Of a stretch of 64,000 nucleotides of DNA, positions 8,884 to 18,345 are shown in pieces. Source of the DNA: Schistocerca nitens. Its lineage: Eukaryota; Arthropoda; Insecta; Orthoptera; Acrididae. The DNA is taken from positions 507,318,594 through 507,382,593 of the forward strand of contig NC_064619.1 of NCBI RefSeq assembly GCF_023898315.1. The letters run 5' to 3'. Within the stretch, counting starts at the first letter, position 1, and the number at the start of each line of letters is the position of its first letter. The position numbers were made by a program, and so were the translations under genes. The notes beneath the pieces are model-generated. The model was given only the letters and a program-made list of their open reading frames with translations, was not told where the DNA came from and ran no database searches.

Positions 8884-10305
8884 CACTCCTGGAAATGGAA
8901 AAAAGAACACATTGACACCGGTGTGTCAGACCCACCATACTTGCTCCGGACACTGCGAGAGGGCTGTACAAGCAATGATCACACGCACGGCACAGCGGAC
9001 ACACCAGGAACCGCGGTGTTGGCCGTCGAATGGCGCTAGCTGCGCAGCATTTGTGCACCGCCGCCGTCAGTGTCAGCCAGTTTGCCGTGGCGTACGGAGC
9101 TCCATCGCAGTCTTTAACACTGGTAGCATGCCGCGACAGCGTGGACGTGAACCGTATGTGCAGTTGACGGACTTTGAGCGAGGGCGTATAGTGGGCATGC
9201 GGGAGGCCGGGTTGACGTACCGCCGAATTGCTCAACACGTGGGGCGTGAGGTCTCCACAGTACATCGATGTTGTCGCCAGTGGTCGGCGGAAGGTGCACG
9301 TGCCCGTCGACCTGGGACCGGACCGCAGCGACGCACGGATGCACGCCAAGACCGTAGGATCCTACGCAGTGCCGTAGGGGACCGCACCGCCACTTTCCAG
9401 CAAATTAGGGACACTGTTGCTCCTGGGGTATCGGCGAGGACCATTCGCAACCGTCTACATGAAGCTGGGCTACGGTCCCGCACACCGTTAGGCCGTCTTC
9501 CGCTCACGCCCCAACATCGTGCAGCCCGCCTCCAGTGGTGTCGCGACAGGCGTGAATGGAGGGACGAATGGAGACGTGTCGTCTTCAGCGATGAGAGTCG
9601 CTTCTGCCTTGGTGCCAGTGATGGTCGTATGCGTGTTTGGCGCCGTGCAAGTGAGCGCCACAATCGGGACTGCATACGACCGAGGCACACAGGGCCAACA
9701 CCCGGCATCATGGTGTGGGGAGCGATCTCCTACACTGGCCGTACACCACTGGTGATCGTCGAGGGGACACTGAATAGTGCACGGTACATCCAAACCGTCA
9801 TCGAACCCATCGTTCTACCATTCCTAGACCGGCAAGGGAACTTGCTGTTCCAACAGGACAATGCACGTCCGCATGTATCCCGTGCCACCCAACGTGCTCT
9901 AGAAGGTATAAGTCAACTACCGTGGCCAGCAAGATCTCAGGATCTGTCCCCCATTGAGCATGTTTGGGACTGGATGAAGCGTCGTCTCACGCGGTCTGCA
10001 CGTCCAGCACGAACGCTGGTCCAACTGAGGCGCCAGGTGGAAATGGCATGGCAAGCCGTTCCACAGGACTACATCCAGCATCTCTACGATCGTCTCCATG
10101 GGAGAATAGCAGCCTGCATTGCTGCGAAAGGTGGATATACACTGTACTAGTGCCGACATTGTGCATGCTCTGTTGCCTGTGTCTATGTGCCTGTGGTTCT
10201 GTCAGTGTGATCATGTGATGTATCTGACCCCAGGAATGTGTCAATAAAGTTTCCCCTTCCTGGGACAATGAATTCACGGTGTTCGTATTTCAATTTCCAG
10301 GAGTG
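8884..10305 (+). mobile_element. Full-length Tc1-like DNA transposon, copy A (1,422 bp)
   Basis: Imperfect TIRs of about 30 bp: cactcctggaaatgg... at the left, and the complement of cactcctggaaattg... at the right. TA duplications lie at 8882-8883 and 10306-10307. An AATAAA lies at 10243-10248 inside the 3' end. It is the same length as copy B and encodes one uninterrupted transposase, so it is a recent arrival. Confidence 0.97.
9128..10150 (+). CDS. Tc1-like DDE transposase, intact ORF (copy A, 340 aa)
   Basis: Transposase that binds its element's TIRs in the nucleus and catalyses cut-and-paste insertion at TA. The start was chosen at MPRQRGREPY: the frame stays open upstream through the TIR to an ATG outside the element, so the longer ORF is an artefact. 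Layout: helix-turn-helix 1 at about 14-52 (TDFERGRIVG...HRCCRQW), basic linker with RRPGTG at about 60-65, helix-turn-helix 2 at about 72-115, then the DDE domain. Catalytic residues are visible: D155 in FSDESRF, D244 in QQDNARPH, and E277 in LSPIEH. The spacing from D244 to E277 is 32 residues, not the usual 34. A possibly damaging difference is SQD where copies B and C have SPD. The length is typical for Tc1. It may be functional; that is untested. Confidence 0.95.
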   Translation: MPRQRGREPYVQLTDFERGRIVGMREAGLTYRRIAQHVGREVSTVHRCCRQWSAEGARARRPGTGPQRRTDARQDRRILRSAVGDRTATFQQIRDTVAPGVSARTIRNRLHEAGLRSRTPLGRLPLTPQHRAARLQWCRDRREWRDEWRRVVFSDESRFCLGASDGRMRVWRRASERHNRDCIRPRHTGPTPGIMVWGAISYTGRTPLVIVEGTLNSARYIQTVIEPIVLPFLDRQGNLLFQQDNARPHVSRATQRALEGISQLPWPARSQDLSPIEHVWDWMKRRLTRSARPARTLVQLRRQVEMAWQAVPQDYIQHLYDRLHGRIAACIAAKGGYTLY

Positions 10306-10307
10306 TA

Positions 10308-11755
10308 TAAAGACTCTACATAATTAGTTTGATGAATAATGTCGCGCTAACACTAGGAGAAGGTACTTCAATGAGGTGGAAGACTGCCTGGGAAACGCTA
10401 CAAGCTTTCCTAACCTGTCGGCCGGTGTGGCATCATCATTGATTTTAGCCAACGGGTTTTCACAAATTTTCACGTGCAGCATTAATCATTAGGTTTCAGT
10501 TACTGAAGCTTGTAGGGACGTAACTGAAGACTGTGGAGTATTCTTTGCATGCTTTGCCGGCAAAGCACTGGATGACGCTCAGAGACCCTATGATCAACGA
10601 AACGTACATTTGGAAACCAATGATTGTAAACAAACGGTAGAACCAAAGGATATCTTTGCTTGCAAACACAAGCTTAATAAGACATGTAGCCATGAGGAAC
10701 AAAAGCATGGCCTGTTGTTTACAATAAATGGGCCTGCTGTACAGTGTAATGAGACGTAACATTGTTAAAATTACTTACGTTGTAATACATCAAAGATAAT
10801 ATGAACGGCGTCTAGGAAATCAATGTAGCATTTTAACTGTGCTCAGTGTGCGGTCGGCGTGAGTCTATATTACGATGTTTACCAAAACACTATCATCGTG
10901 CAGCAGAGGCGATTTTCTGGAATTTGTTTGTAGCCTTCGTTCACTATAGTTGAGTGCTTATTTCCTTAAAGGCGGGAAGCCGTCGTCTGTATTGACATTA
11001 CTTTCTTTCTTCGATGTCTCTAGCGCTGTTTGTTTTCTTGCCTAGCACACGTGCGTTTTTGAAATCTGTATCTTCGCCTCAGTTGTCCCGATGTTAAGCT
11101 AACGCAGGTTTTCACACTTCGTTTTAAAAGTGTGGAATGTGCTCTTTAATATTCCTTTCACTGTCCTTCCAGTTTATGTACACCTTGCCACAGCCATATG
11201 TCGCTTGATAGACACCTGCTGTGGTGAGGTGCGTCTGTTTTGCATTGGAAACGCTGTTGTTCTTACTGGAAAATGTGGTCTTTGTACCATTTCTCCGAGG
11301 AATTATGCTTAGGAGGTCATTAACTGGGAGCGAAACGTAACCTTACTTAGTAAGAATGCAGTCCATAAAATTATCCGCTAGACGACGATTCAGTCTGTAA
11401 ATAACTCTATTTGCCGATTCAGAATTACGACGCTGAAGTATTAATAAACACATATGGTGGTTGATAAGTGAACCTAGTAGAGTACATACAGTAAAATTTT
11501 GGGAAAATAGTATCTGAGGCATATAACTCGCTACGCAATTACTGTAAGGATAGGTGTGCCTTTTAAATTAAAATTAGTGTACTTACAGTCGTATTTATTA
11601 GTAGCGGAAATGACATCAGTCTGTCGCCATAATTTAGTTAACCTGTGATACCCTTAAATTACGACAACTGCATACCTAAATTCTGTTGGAATTTTGACCA
11701 GCCTCTATAGGCGTCGACCTCAATAAGTGAAAATCTATGCCTTTTCCTTCTTTAA
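10308..11755. other. No gene recognised
   Basis: Unique-looking spacer between Tc1 copies A and B. Short ORFs (for example 10496-10762, minus) lack known motifs. Confidence 0.4.
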
Positions 11756-11858
11756 TATTATTAAATATCACGTAAATAATAAAGAAGGAAGTAATACTTA
11801 CAGTATGTACTACGAGAAAATGAGAAAACATTGACGAATTAAATCCATGACTTCCTTT
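11756..11858. repeat. 103-bp direct repeat, left copy
   Basis: tattattaaatatcacg... through cttccttt, repeated at 13285-13387 with about 5 mismatches. The two copies abut Tc1 copy B on each side. Confidence 0.95.
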
Positions 11859-11862
11859 AATA

Positions 11863-13284
11863 CACTCCTGGAAATGGAAAAAAGAACACATTGACACCGG
11901 TGTGTCAGACCCACCATACTTGCTCCGGACACTGCGAGAGGGCTGTACAAGCAATGATCACACGCACGGCACAGCGGACACACCAGGAACCGCGGTGTTG
12001 GCCGTCGAATGGCGCTAGCTGCGCAGCATTTGTGCACCGCCGCCGTCAGTGTCAGCCAGTTTGCCGTGGCATACGGAGCTCCATCGCAGTCTTTAACACT
12101 GGTAGCATGCCGCGACAGCGTGGACGTGAACCGTATGTGCAGTTGACGGACTTTGAGCGAGGGCGTATAGTGGGCATGCGGGAGGCCGGGTGGACGTACC
12201 GCCGAATTGCTCAACACGTGGGGCGTGAGGTCTCCACAGTACATCGATGTTGTCGCCAGTGGTCGGCGGAAGGTGCACGTGCCCGTCGACCTGGGACCGG
12301 ACCGCAGCGACGCACGGATGCACGCCAAGACCGTAGGATCCTACGCAGTGCCGTAGGGGACCGCACCGCCACTTCCCAGCAAATTAGGGACACTGTTCCT
12401 CCTGGGGTATCGGCGAGGACCATTCGCAACCGTTTCCATGAGGCTGGGCTACGGTCCCGCACACCGTTAGGCCGTCTTCCGCTCACGCCCCAACACCGTG
12501 CAGCCCGCCTCCAGTGGTTTCGCGACAGGCGTGAATGGAGGGACGAATGGAGACGTGTCGTCTTCAGCGATGAGAGTCGCTTCTGCCTTGGTGCCAATGA
12601 TGGTGGTATGCGTGTTTGGCGCCGTGCAGGTGAGCGCCACAATCAGGACTGCATACGACCGAGGCACACAGGGCCAACACCCGGCATCATGGTGTGGGGA
12701 GCGACCTCCTACACTGGCCGTACACCACTGGTGATCGTCGAGGGGACACTGAATAGTGCACGGTACATCCAAACCGTCATCGAACCCATCGTTCTACCAT
12801 TCCTAGACCGGCAAGGGAACTTGCTGTTCCAACAGGACAATGCACGTCCGCATGTATCCCGTGCCACCCAACGTGCTCTAGAAGGTGTAAGTCAACTACC
12901 CTGGCCAGCAACATCTCCGGATCTGTCCCCCATTGAGCATGTTTGGGACTGGATGAAGCGTCGTCTCACGCGGTCTGCACGTCCAGCACGAACGCTGGTC
13001 CAACTGAGGCGCCAGGTGGAAATGGCATGGCAAGCCGTTCCACAGGACTACATCCAGCATCTCTACGATCGTCTCCATGGGAGAATAGCAGCCTGCATTG
13101 CTGCGAAAGGTGGATATACACTGTACTAGTGCCGACATTGTGCATGCTCTGTTGCCTGTGTCTATGTGCCTGTGGTTCTGTCAGTGTGATCATGTGATGT
13201 ATCTGACCCCAGGAATGTGTCAATAAAGTTTCCCCTTCCTGGGACGATGAATTCACGGTGTTCTTATTTCAATTTCCAGGAGTG
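11863..13284 (+). mobile_element. Full-length Tc1-like DNA transposon, copy B (1,422 bp)
   Basis: Same TIRs and length as copy A. TA lies at 11861-11862 and 13285-13286, and AATAAA is inside the 3' end. It is inserted at the junction of a tandem 103-bp repeat. Confidence 0.97.
12107..13129 (+). CDS. Tc1-like DDE transposase, intact ORF (copy B, 340 aa)
   Basis: Same architecture and start as copy A. Two helix-turn-helix units at about 14-52 and 72-115 bind the TIRs, followed by the DDE domain with D155 (FSDESRF), D244 (QQDNARPH) and E277 (LSPIEH). It differs from copy A by roughly a dozen residues by eye, including W29 for L (GWTYRR), P for A in DTVPPG, F for L/C at two sites, and ATSPD for ARSPD before the catalytic Glu. 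There are no stops or indels across 1,023 bases. With copy A it forms a pair of candidate autonomous elements only 1.6 kb apart in the same orientation. Activity cannot be judged from sequence alone. Confidence 0.95.
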   Translation: MPRQRGREPYVQLTDFERGRIVGMREAGWTYRRIAQHVGREVSTVHRCCRQWSAEGARARRPGTGPQRRTDARQDRRILRSAVGDRTATSQQIRDTVPPGVSARTIRNRFHEAGLRSRTPLGRLPLTPQHRAARLQWFRDRREWRDEWRRVVFSDESRFCLGANDGGMRVWRRAGERHNQDCIRPRHTGPTPGIMVWGATSYTGRTPLVIVEGTLNSARYIQTVIEPIVLPFLDRQGNLLFQQDNARPHVSRATQRALEGVSQLPWPATSPDLSPIEHVWDWMKRRLTRSARPARTLVQLRRQVEMAWQAVPQDYIQHLYDRLHGRIAACIAAKGGYTLY

Positions 13285-13387
13285 TATTATTAAATATCAC
13301 GTAAATAATAAAGAAGAAAGTAATACTTACAGTGTGGACTACGAGAAAATGAGGAAACATTGACGAATTAAATCCGTGACTTCCTTT
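13285..13387. repeat. 103-bp direct repeat, right copy
   Basis: Partner of 11756-11858, same length, about 95% identical by eye. Confidence 0.95.
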
Positions 13388-13611
13388 GGTCCAGTTCAAT
13401 AGTTAAAAGTTGTAGAATCATTCAAAGAAAGACACCGGTCAGTAGCGCGGAAGTACTCTCGCCTTGCGGTGTTAGTATACCTATCGAGTACGCACGGGAA
13501 AGACTATGGATTCGTTGCACTGATCACATTTTCTGCAAACTATCTTGAGCAACTAGTACGATAGCCTACAATAACAGAAATATTTTAGACCTGAAAGCTC
13601 CAAATAGGCCT

Positions 13612-13811
13612 AATCATTATATAAAACATGGTTCAAATGGCTCTGAGCACTATGGGACTTAACTTCTGAGGTAATCATTCCCATAGAACTTAGAACTACT
13701 TAAACCTAACGAACCTAAGGACATCACACACATTCATGCCCGAGGCGGTCGCGCGGTTCCAGACTGTAGCGCCTAGAACCGCTCGGCCACTCCGGCCGGC
13801 AATCATTATAT
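13612..13811 (-). mobile_element. tRNA-derived SINE, family 1
   Basis: Body 13623-13800, flanked by the 11-bp duplication aatcattatat (13612-13622, 13801-13811). Part of the B-box region is deleted (cccgaggcggtcgcgcggtt joins directly). Confidence 0.92.
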
Positions 13812-14014
13812 CTAGGCGTAACGTTGTAAGCTGCTTGATGATGATATTTGGTTTGCGGAGCGCTCAACTGCGCACTTACCAGCCCCCGTACAAATTCCCA
13901 ACCTTTGCTCAGTCCAGTCACGCCACTTTCATGAAGTAAGCTGCTTGAGATGGAGCGACCACGTAAGTTCGGTTGGAGGGAAGGTGAATGATCTACATCG
14001 GTTTGCTTGGAGAA

Positions 14015-14495
14015 TTTTAATAAAGTGTAATTAATCTACAAAGGAGACTGCTTACAGCACACCTGTGCTACTCATTCTAGAGTACTGGTTGGGATTTTGG
14101 GATCTCCACCAAGTCCGATTACTGAAAGACATTAACGCAGTTCATAGCCGTGGAGCTAGCTTTGTTACCGGTATGTTCGATCAGCAAACGGAAATGCTAC
14201 GTGGGGATCCGTAGAGGGATGTGTTACAGTTTGCAGAACACTACAGATAAAGTTTAGTGAACAGGCATTTGCTTCAGATTGCAGAACGATCATAACGACA
14301 CCAACATACTTTCGCGAAATGACCCCAAAAAGAAGGTGAATCAGGGCTCGTACGACAGCATATGGACTATCGTTTTTCCCTTGCTCCATTTGTGAGAGGA
14401 ACAGGGAAGGGAATGATTAAAATGGTAAAAGGTATCCTCCCCCATGCAACGTACGGTGGCTTGTGGAATGTGTATGCAAATGTAGATATCGATTT
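14015..14495 (+). mobile_element. LINE 3' fragment (reverse-transcriptase C-terminus)
   Basis: Translates in broken frames as the end of a non-LTR reverse transcriptase ORF: YKETAYSTPVLLILEYWLGF, then DINAVHSRGASFVTGMFDQ, then stops. It ends in a 3' region (cgtacggtggcttgtggaatgtgtatgcaaatgtagat) typical of LINEs with short GTAGAT tails. It is 5'-truncated and mutated. Related ends are at 18075-18345 (-) and 56345-56770 (+). Confidence 0.65.
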
Positions 14496-14785
14496 AGGTA
14501 AGTAGCTGAAGTTTCAGAAATTGGATGGCATTAACCAGGACTACTTGCATTCAGGATTTCGAATTGCAAGATAAGTGTTCTTTATGGACGGTGTGAGTTC
14601 GAGCGGGGGCAAGGAGAGGAATGGGAAGGATCGGGGAAAGGTTGGCAGGGGCGTGGCAACTCGTATAAGTTTCGCAGTGCATGCGGAAACAGTTTTGATT
14701 TCACGACGTACAGTTCAGGGTACACCTGTTACTGATGGCATGCATCTAATGTTCTACCATTCTCCAAACTGATAATGAATTCATA

Positions 14786-14798
14786 CGTGTGTGTGTGT

Positions 14799-14829
<31 letters not shown>

Positions 14830-14848
14830 CGTGTGTAAGTGTGTGTAT
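14786..14848. repeat. (GT)n microsatellite
   Basis: GT dinucleotide run with a few interruptions. Confidence 0.97.
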
Positions 14849-14849
14849 G

Positions 14850-16009
14850 CACATGTCGGTGTGGGTGTGGGAGGCGACTAGTTTTCTTTCGGTAGGGCAG
14901 GTGGTAGGGGGAGTGGGGGGTTGGTAGCCCGTCCACCACTATGAACATCTCCCCCTCCCTCCCCACACCCGTGAAATAATTTCTACTGAATTGATGTTCT
15001 GGTGAATATTTACAAAGGGGCACGCTAAATCACGTTTGTCTTTTTCAAAATTTTATTAGGAGTAATTATTTCGTTAGGTAGAGTTTGTGGTAATTAGGTA
15101 TATTATGTCGTAATAAAGAAAGGCTTATAATGGTGAAAATAGTGTTTTATTGTGTTGTGGACTACAGCTGATTACTGGGGACACAGCAATATTGGTTTCT
15201 TCCGGGAGTAATGAGAGCAGCAGCGTGACGTTGCAATAACGGAAAACTAGACTCATTGGCAACTCCGGGCACTTCCAAATTTATTAGACGGCGCTGGCAG
15301 CAGCGCATAATACGAGCACAGATAACGGTATTCTCATAATTCGACATAAATTATTGAAATAGTGCAGAGATACGCTGCATTATTTAACTGCCCTTAAAAA
15401 TTCATACAGCTCTGCATTTCAATTCGTTAATGACAGAGCGCTTTATTAAATCATTTCAGTCACGGATTTCTGCTACTCATTTTTCCTGCCAATTGTTCAA
15501 TACCTGTGATGCGTAACATTTATATTTTGTGCGTAGACTGTTTTAAATGACACACTACTCTGTTAGAGTGTTCAGAACGCAGTGGTATGTCCACTCTTCA
15601 AATATTCCAGTTTTCTCAGAATCATCAGCTTTTTCTATTCAAAGCTACAATCAGTTGAATGTAAACTTATTAAGCAAATGGGAGATATCTGTCCTAAGAT
15701 ATCTGTCACTCTATACACGTTACACGGACTGAGACCCATCGACATTTTACGTCATCAGCAGTAGAAAGGTGTAACGCCCGGATACTGAGCAACCGGTATA
15801 ACGCACGTTGCAAATACCACCAAACTACTAGATATACACCGCCGTTACGTAAGTGAGAGAAATTTAGACAACTATTTGTTCTAAATTATCAACTGAAGAT
15901 GGAACTAATATTCAGGACCAACTTTTGTGAATAATCATCAAAAATTTCTGTGACTGGTGACTGTGTATTTCGATCCATTAAGAGATTAAAACTAAAATAA
16001 AGACACAGC
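14850..16009. other. No gene recognised
   Basis: Unique-looking, AT-rich. Short ORFs have no known motif. Confidence 0.4.
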
Positions 16010-16355
16010 CTTCAGCAATATCGGTAACGGTCTTACCACAGTGGATACACCGGTTCCCGCCAGATCACCGAAGTTAAGCGCTGTCGGGCGTGGCGGGCGC
16101 TTGGATGGGTGACCATCGTGGCTGCCATATGCTGTTGCCATTTTCCGGGGTGCACTCAATCTCGTGATGTCAACTGAGGAGCTACTCAATCGAATAGTAG
16201 CGGTTCCGGTCAAAGGAAACCATAATAACGATCGGGAGAGTGGTGTGCTGACCACACGCCCCTCCTACCCGCATCCTCATCTCAGGATGACACGGCGGTC
16301 GGATGGTACCGATGGGCCACTTGTAGCCTGAAGGCGGAATGCTTCATCAATATCG
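16010..16355 (+). mobile_element. 5S-rRNA-derived SINE (SINE3 type)
   Basis: Element about 16024-16341. Its first about 115 bp match 5S rRNA: gatcaccgaagttaagcg, then gtcgggcg, then cttggatgggtgaccat. These are the A-box and C-box parts of the internal RNA polymerase III promoter. A non-5S body follows (about 16141-16341). Flanks cttcagcaatatcg (16010-16023) and cttcatcaatatcg (16342-16355) form a 14-bp target duplication with one mismatch. This is a mobile SINE, not a 5S gene. Confidence 0.88.
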
Positions 16356-16409
16356 TTACGTGAAAACACTGACATTCCTTATATACGTATTTTATTCGTT
16401 TGTGCTTTC

Positions 16410-16619
16410 ATCCTTTATCCGGCCGGAGTGGCCATACGGTCCTAGGCGCTACAGTCTGGAGCCGAGCGACCGCTGCGGTCGCAGGTTCGAATCCTGCCTC
16501 GGACATGGATGTGTGTGATGTCCTTAGGTTGGTTAGGTTTAATTAGTTCTAAGTTCTAGGCGACTGATGACCTCAGAAGTTAAGTCGCATAGTGCTCAGA
16601 GCCATTTTTTAATCCTTTA
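16410..16619 (+). mobile_element. tRNA-derived SINE, family 1
   Basis: Body about 16418-16611 with an intact B box. Short 8-bp duplication atccttta at 16410-16417 and 16612-16619. It lies 55 bp downstream of the 5S SINE. Confidence 0.9.
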
Positions 16620-16769
16620 GTTACTGTGAAATATGATCTTTTTGACAACTACTGAGACAGATAAAAGTATGGCAGTGTACGATTTGAAAGAAAACTCTCA
16701 GATAAAGTTTATCACTTTCATAGTCCTCCTCTCCTTTCGTTTTTGGAGCATCACCTGCGACCAGCTTTG

Positions 16770-17165
16770 CGAAAGACACGGCGACACTTTCTATGCAACC
16801 CACCCGTCACTTTCCACGTGGCTGCTCTGTTCGGTCGATGGGACTGGAAAGTACTGTACCATCCACCATACTTCGCGGACTTAAGTCTTGTGATTTTTAT
16901 TTGATTCCGAAGATGAAGGAACCACTTCGTGGCATTTACTTCAGAAGTATTCCAGAGATTCGACAGGCAGTCGACCGCTCCATTCTCATCATCAACAGAA
17001 CAGGCTCTGCTTACGGTGTACTACGCCTTCCACATCGCTAGCAACGGGTTCTACACAACGCTGGTGACTACTCTGAATGACAGGAACAGGTGCAAACATG
17101 TGACTCTGTTGTATCGGATGTGAATAAATAGTTTCCACTATTTAAGTTCGAACTCTCGTACTTCT
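16770..17165 (+). pseudogene. mariner-like transposase C-terminal relic
   Basis: Forward-strand fragments fit the end of a mariner DDE domain: DWKVLYHPPYFADLS, then after a one-base frameshift DFYLIPKMKEPLRGIYFRSI, ending near an element-like 3' sequence (gtgaataaatagtttccact). The HPPYxxDLSPCDF motif contains the third catalytic Asp in intact relatives. The N-terminus is not found. Dead. Confidence 0.6.
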
Positions 17166-18074
17166 ATAATCACGTAGCTTCACTAGCTATGCAGGTTGAT
17201 TCTGTGATGATAAAAATTTTCAGGGATGATGGATAAGGGTAGATGTATCAATTTGACACTAGGGCGAGAAACGACCGAGTCGTAAGTTATAAGCCAAAAT
17301 CATTTTGATTCCTCTGACTGTAGAATACAGAGACGGGTAGTACTACCTAGGTTTCTGGAACACATTTCACTTGCTGTTCGTCAACAGATATGGTTCCAAC
17401 ATTAAGGAGTTCCACTTCACTTTTGAGTGAGGGTTCGTGAACACCTGGATCAGACATTCCCTGAAAAGTGGATAACCAGACGAGATCCTGTTTCCTCGCC
17501 AGAACATTCATCTGATCTCGCCCCACTTTTTTTCTTCTCGTGTGGTCCGTGTGAACAGTCTTAAGAGACTCCTGTGGGGTCAGAAGAGGATCTCCTGGCA
17601 AGAATTTTCACTGCCTGCAACAATGTGCAAACGATACCGGAGATATTAGAACAGGTACCACAGACCTTTGTGTGACGACGCCATGCCTTCATTGGCACTG
17701 ACGGACGCTGTTCTGAACAACTGTTGTAAATGTAACAATTTGTGAAATTTGTGCATTTAAATGGAATACATTATTAGTTTATCATAAACAGGATTACCGG
17801 TCCCTCTGACGTCAACTGATGTGCACCGCTACTGCGCCATCAGAAGGAGAAATTATGTGAGGGTATTCTGTACGTTATGCCCAGAGTTCGGAAGTTTGGG
17901 CCCTTTGGTTTCCGCGCTGCGCGAGGCTAAGGCGAAACTTGGGTGTATATCGGCTAATACTTTCCGACTCGATGATTTCCGGATCAGGGTCCCTTACCTC
18001 AAATCGATACATTTATCCTTCACCATCATCGCTGTAAGTTTGTAACGTCATCAAGGAATCATCCTATATAATAT
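17166..18074. other. No feature recognised
   Basis: No credible ORF, RNA gene or repeat identified. Confidence 0.35.
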
Positions 18075-18345
18075 CTACACCTAAATCCACATCTACATAG
18101 ATAGTCCACAAGCCACCGTATGGAGCATGGCGAAGGGTACCAAGTACCACAAACCAGTCATTTCGTTTCCTGTTCCTGTCGCAAATAGAGCTAGGGAAAA
18201 ACGACTATCTATAAGACTCGGTACGAGCCTTAGTTTCTCTTACTTCTTGTCTGCTTTAGCAACAGACATGAAATTAATAATAAGAATGAAGCAATCATTG
18301 ACAAATACAATATTCTCTTATTTGCGACCACAATGGCTCTCCATT
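18075..18345 (-). mobile_element. LINE 3'-end fragment
   Basis: Reads on the reverse strand as the 3' end of the LINE family also seen at 14015-14495. It begins (plus strand) with tctacac...tctacatagatag, followed by caagccaccgtatggagcatggcgaagggtacc. No long coding frame remains. Confidence 0.5.

Noticed and set aside
9232-9793. Long antisense ORFs inside the Tc1 copies (for example 9232-9711 minus, 8873-9349 minus)
   Set aside because: They are shadows of the high-GC transposase coding strand, repeated in every copy, and lack any known domain.
8870-10150. A 426-residue ORF starting at 8870
   Set aside because: The first 86 codons run through flanking DNA and the Tc1 TIR. The transposase start conserved in copies A, B and C is the ATG at 9128.
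14781-15023. ORF over the GT microsatellite (HTHTHT protein)
   Set aside because: Low-complexity translation of a dinucleotide repeat.
16021-16140. A functional 5S rRNA gene
   Set aside because: The 5S similarity is diverged, is followed by a non-5S body instead of a T-run terminator, and the whole unit has a target duplication, so it is a SINE.
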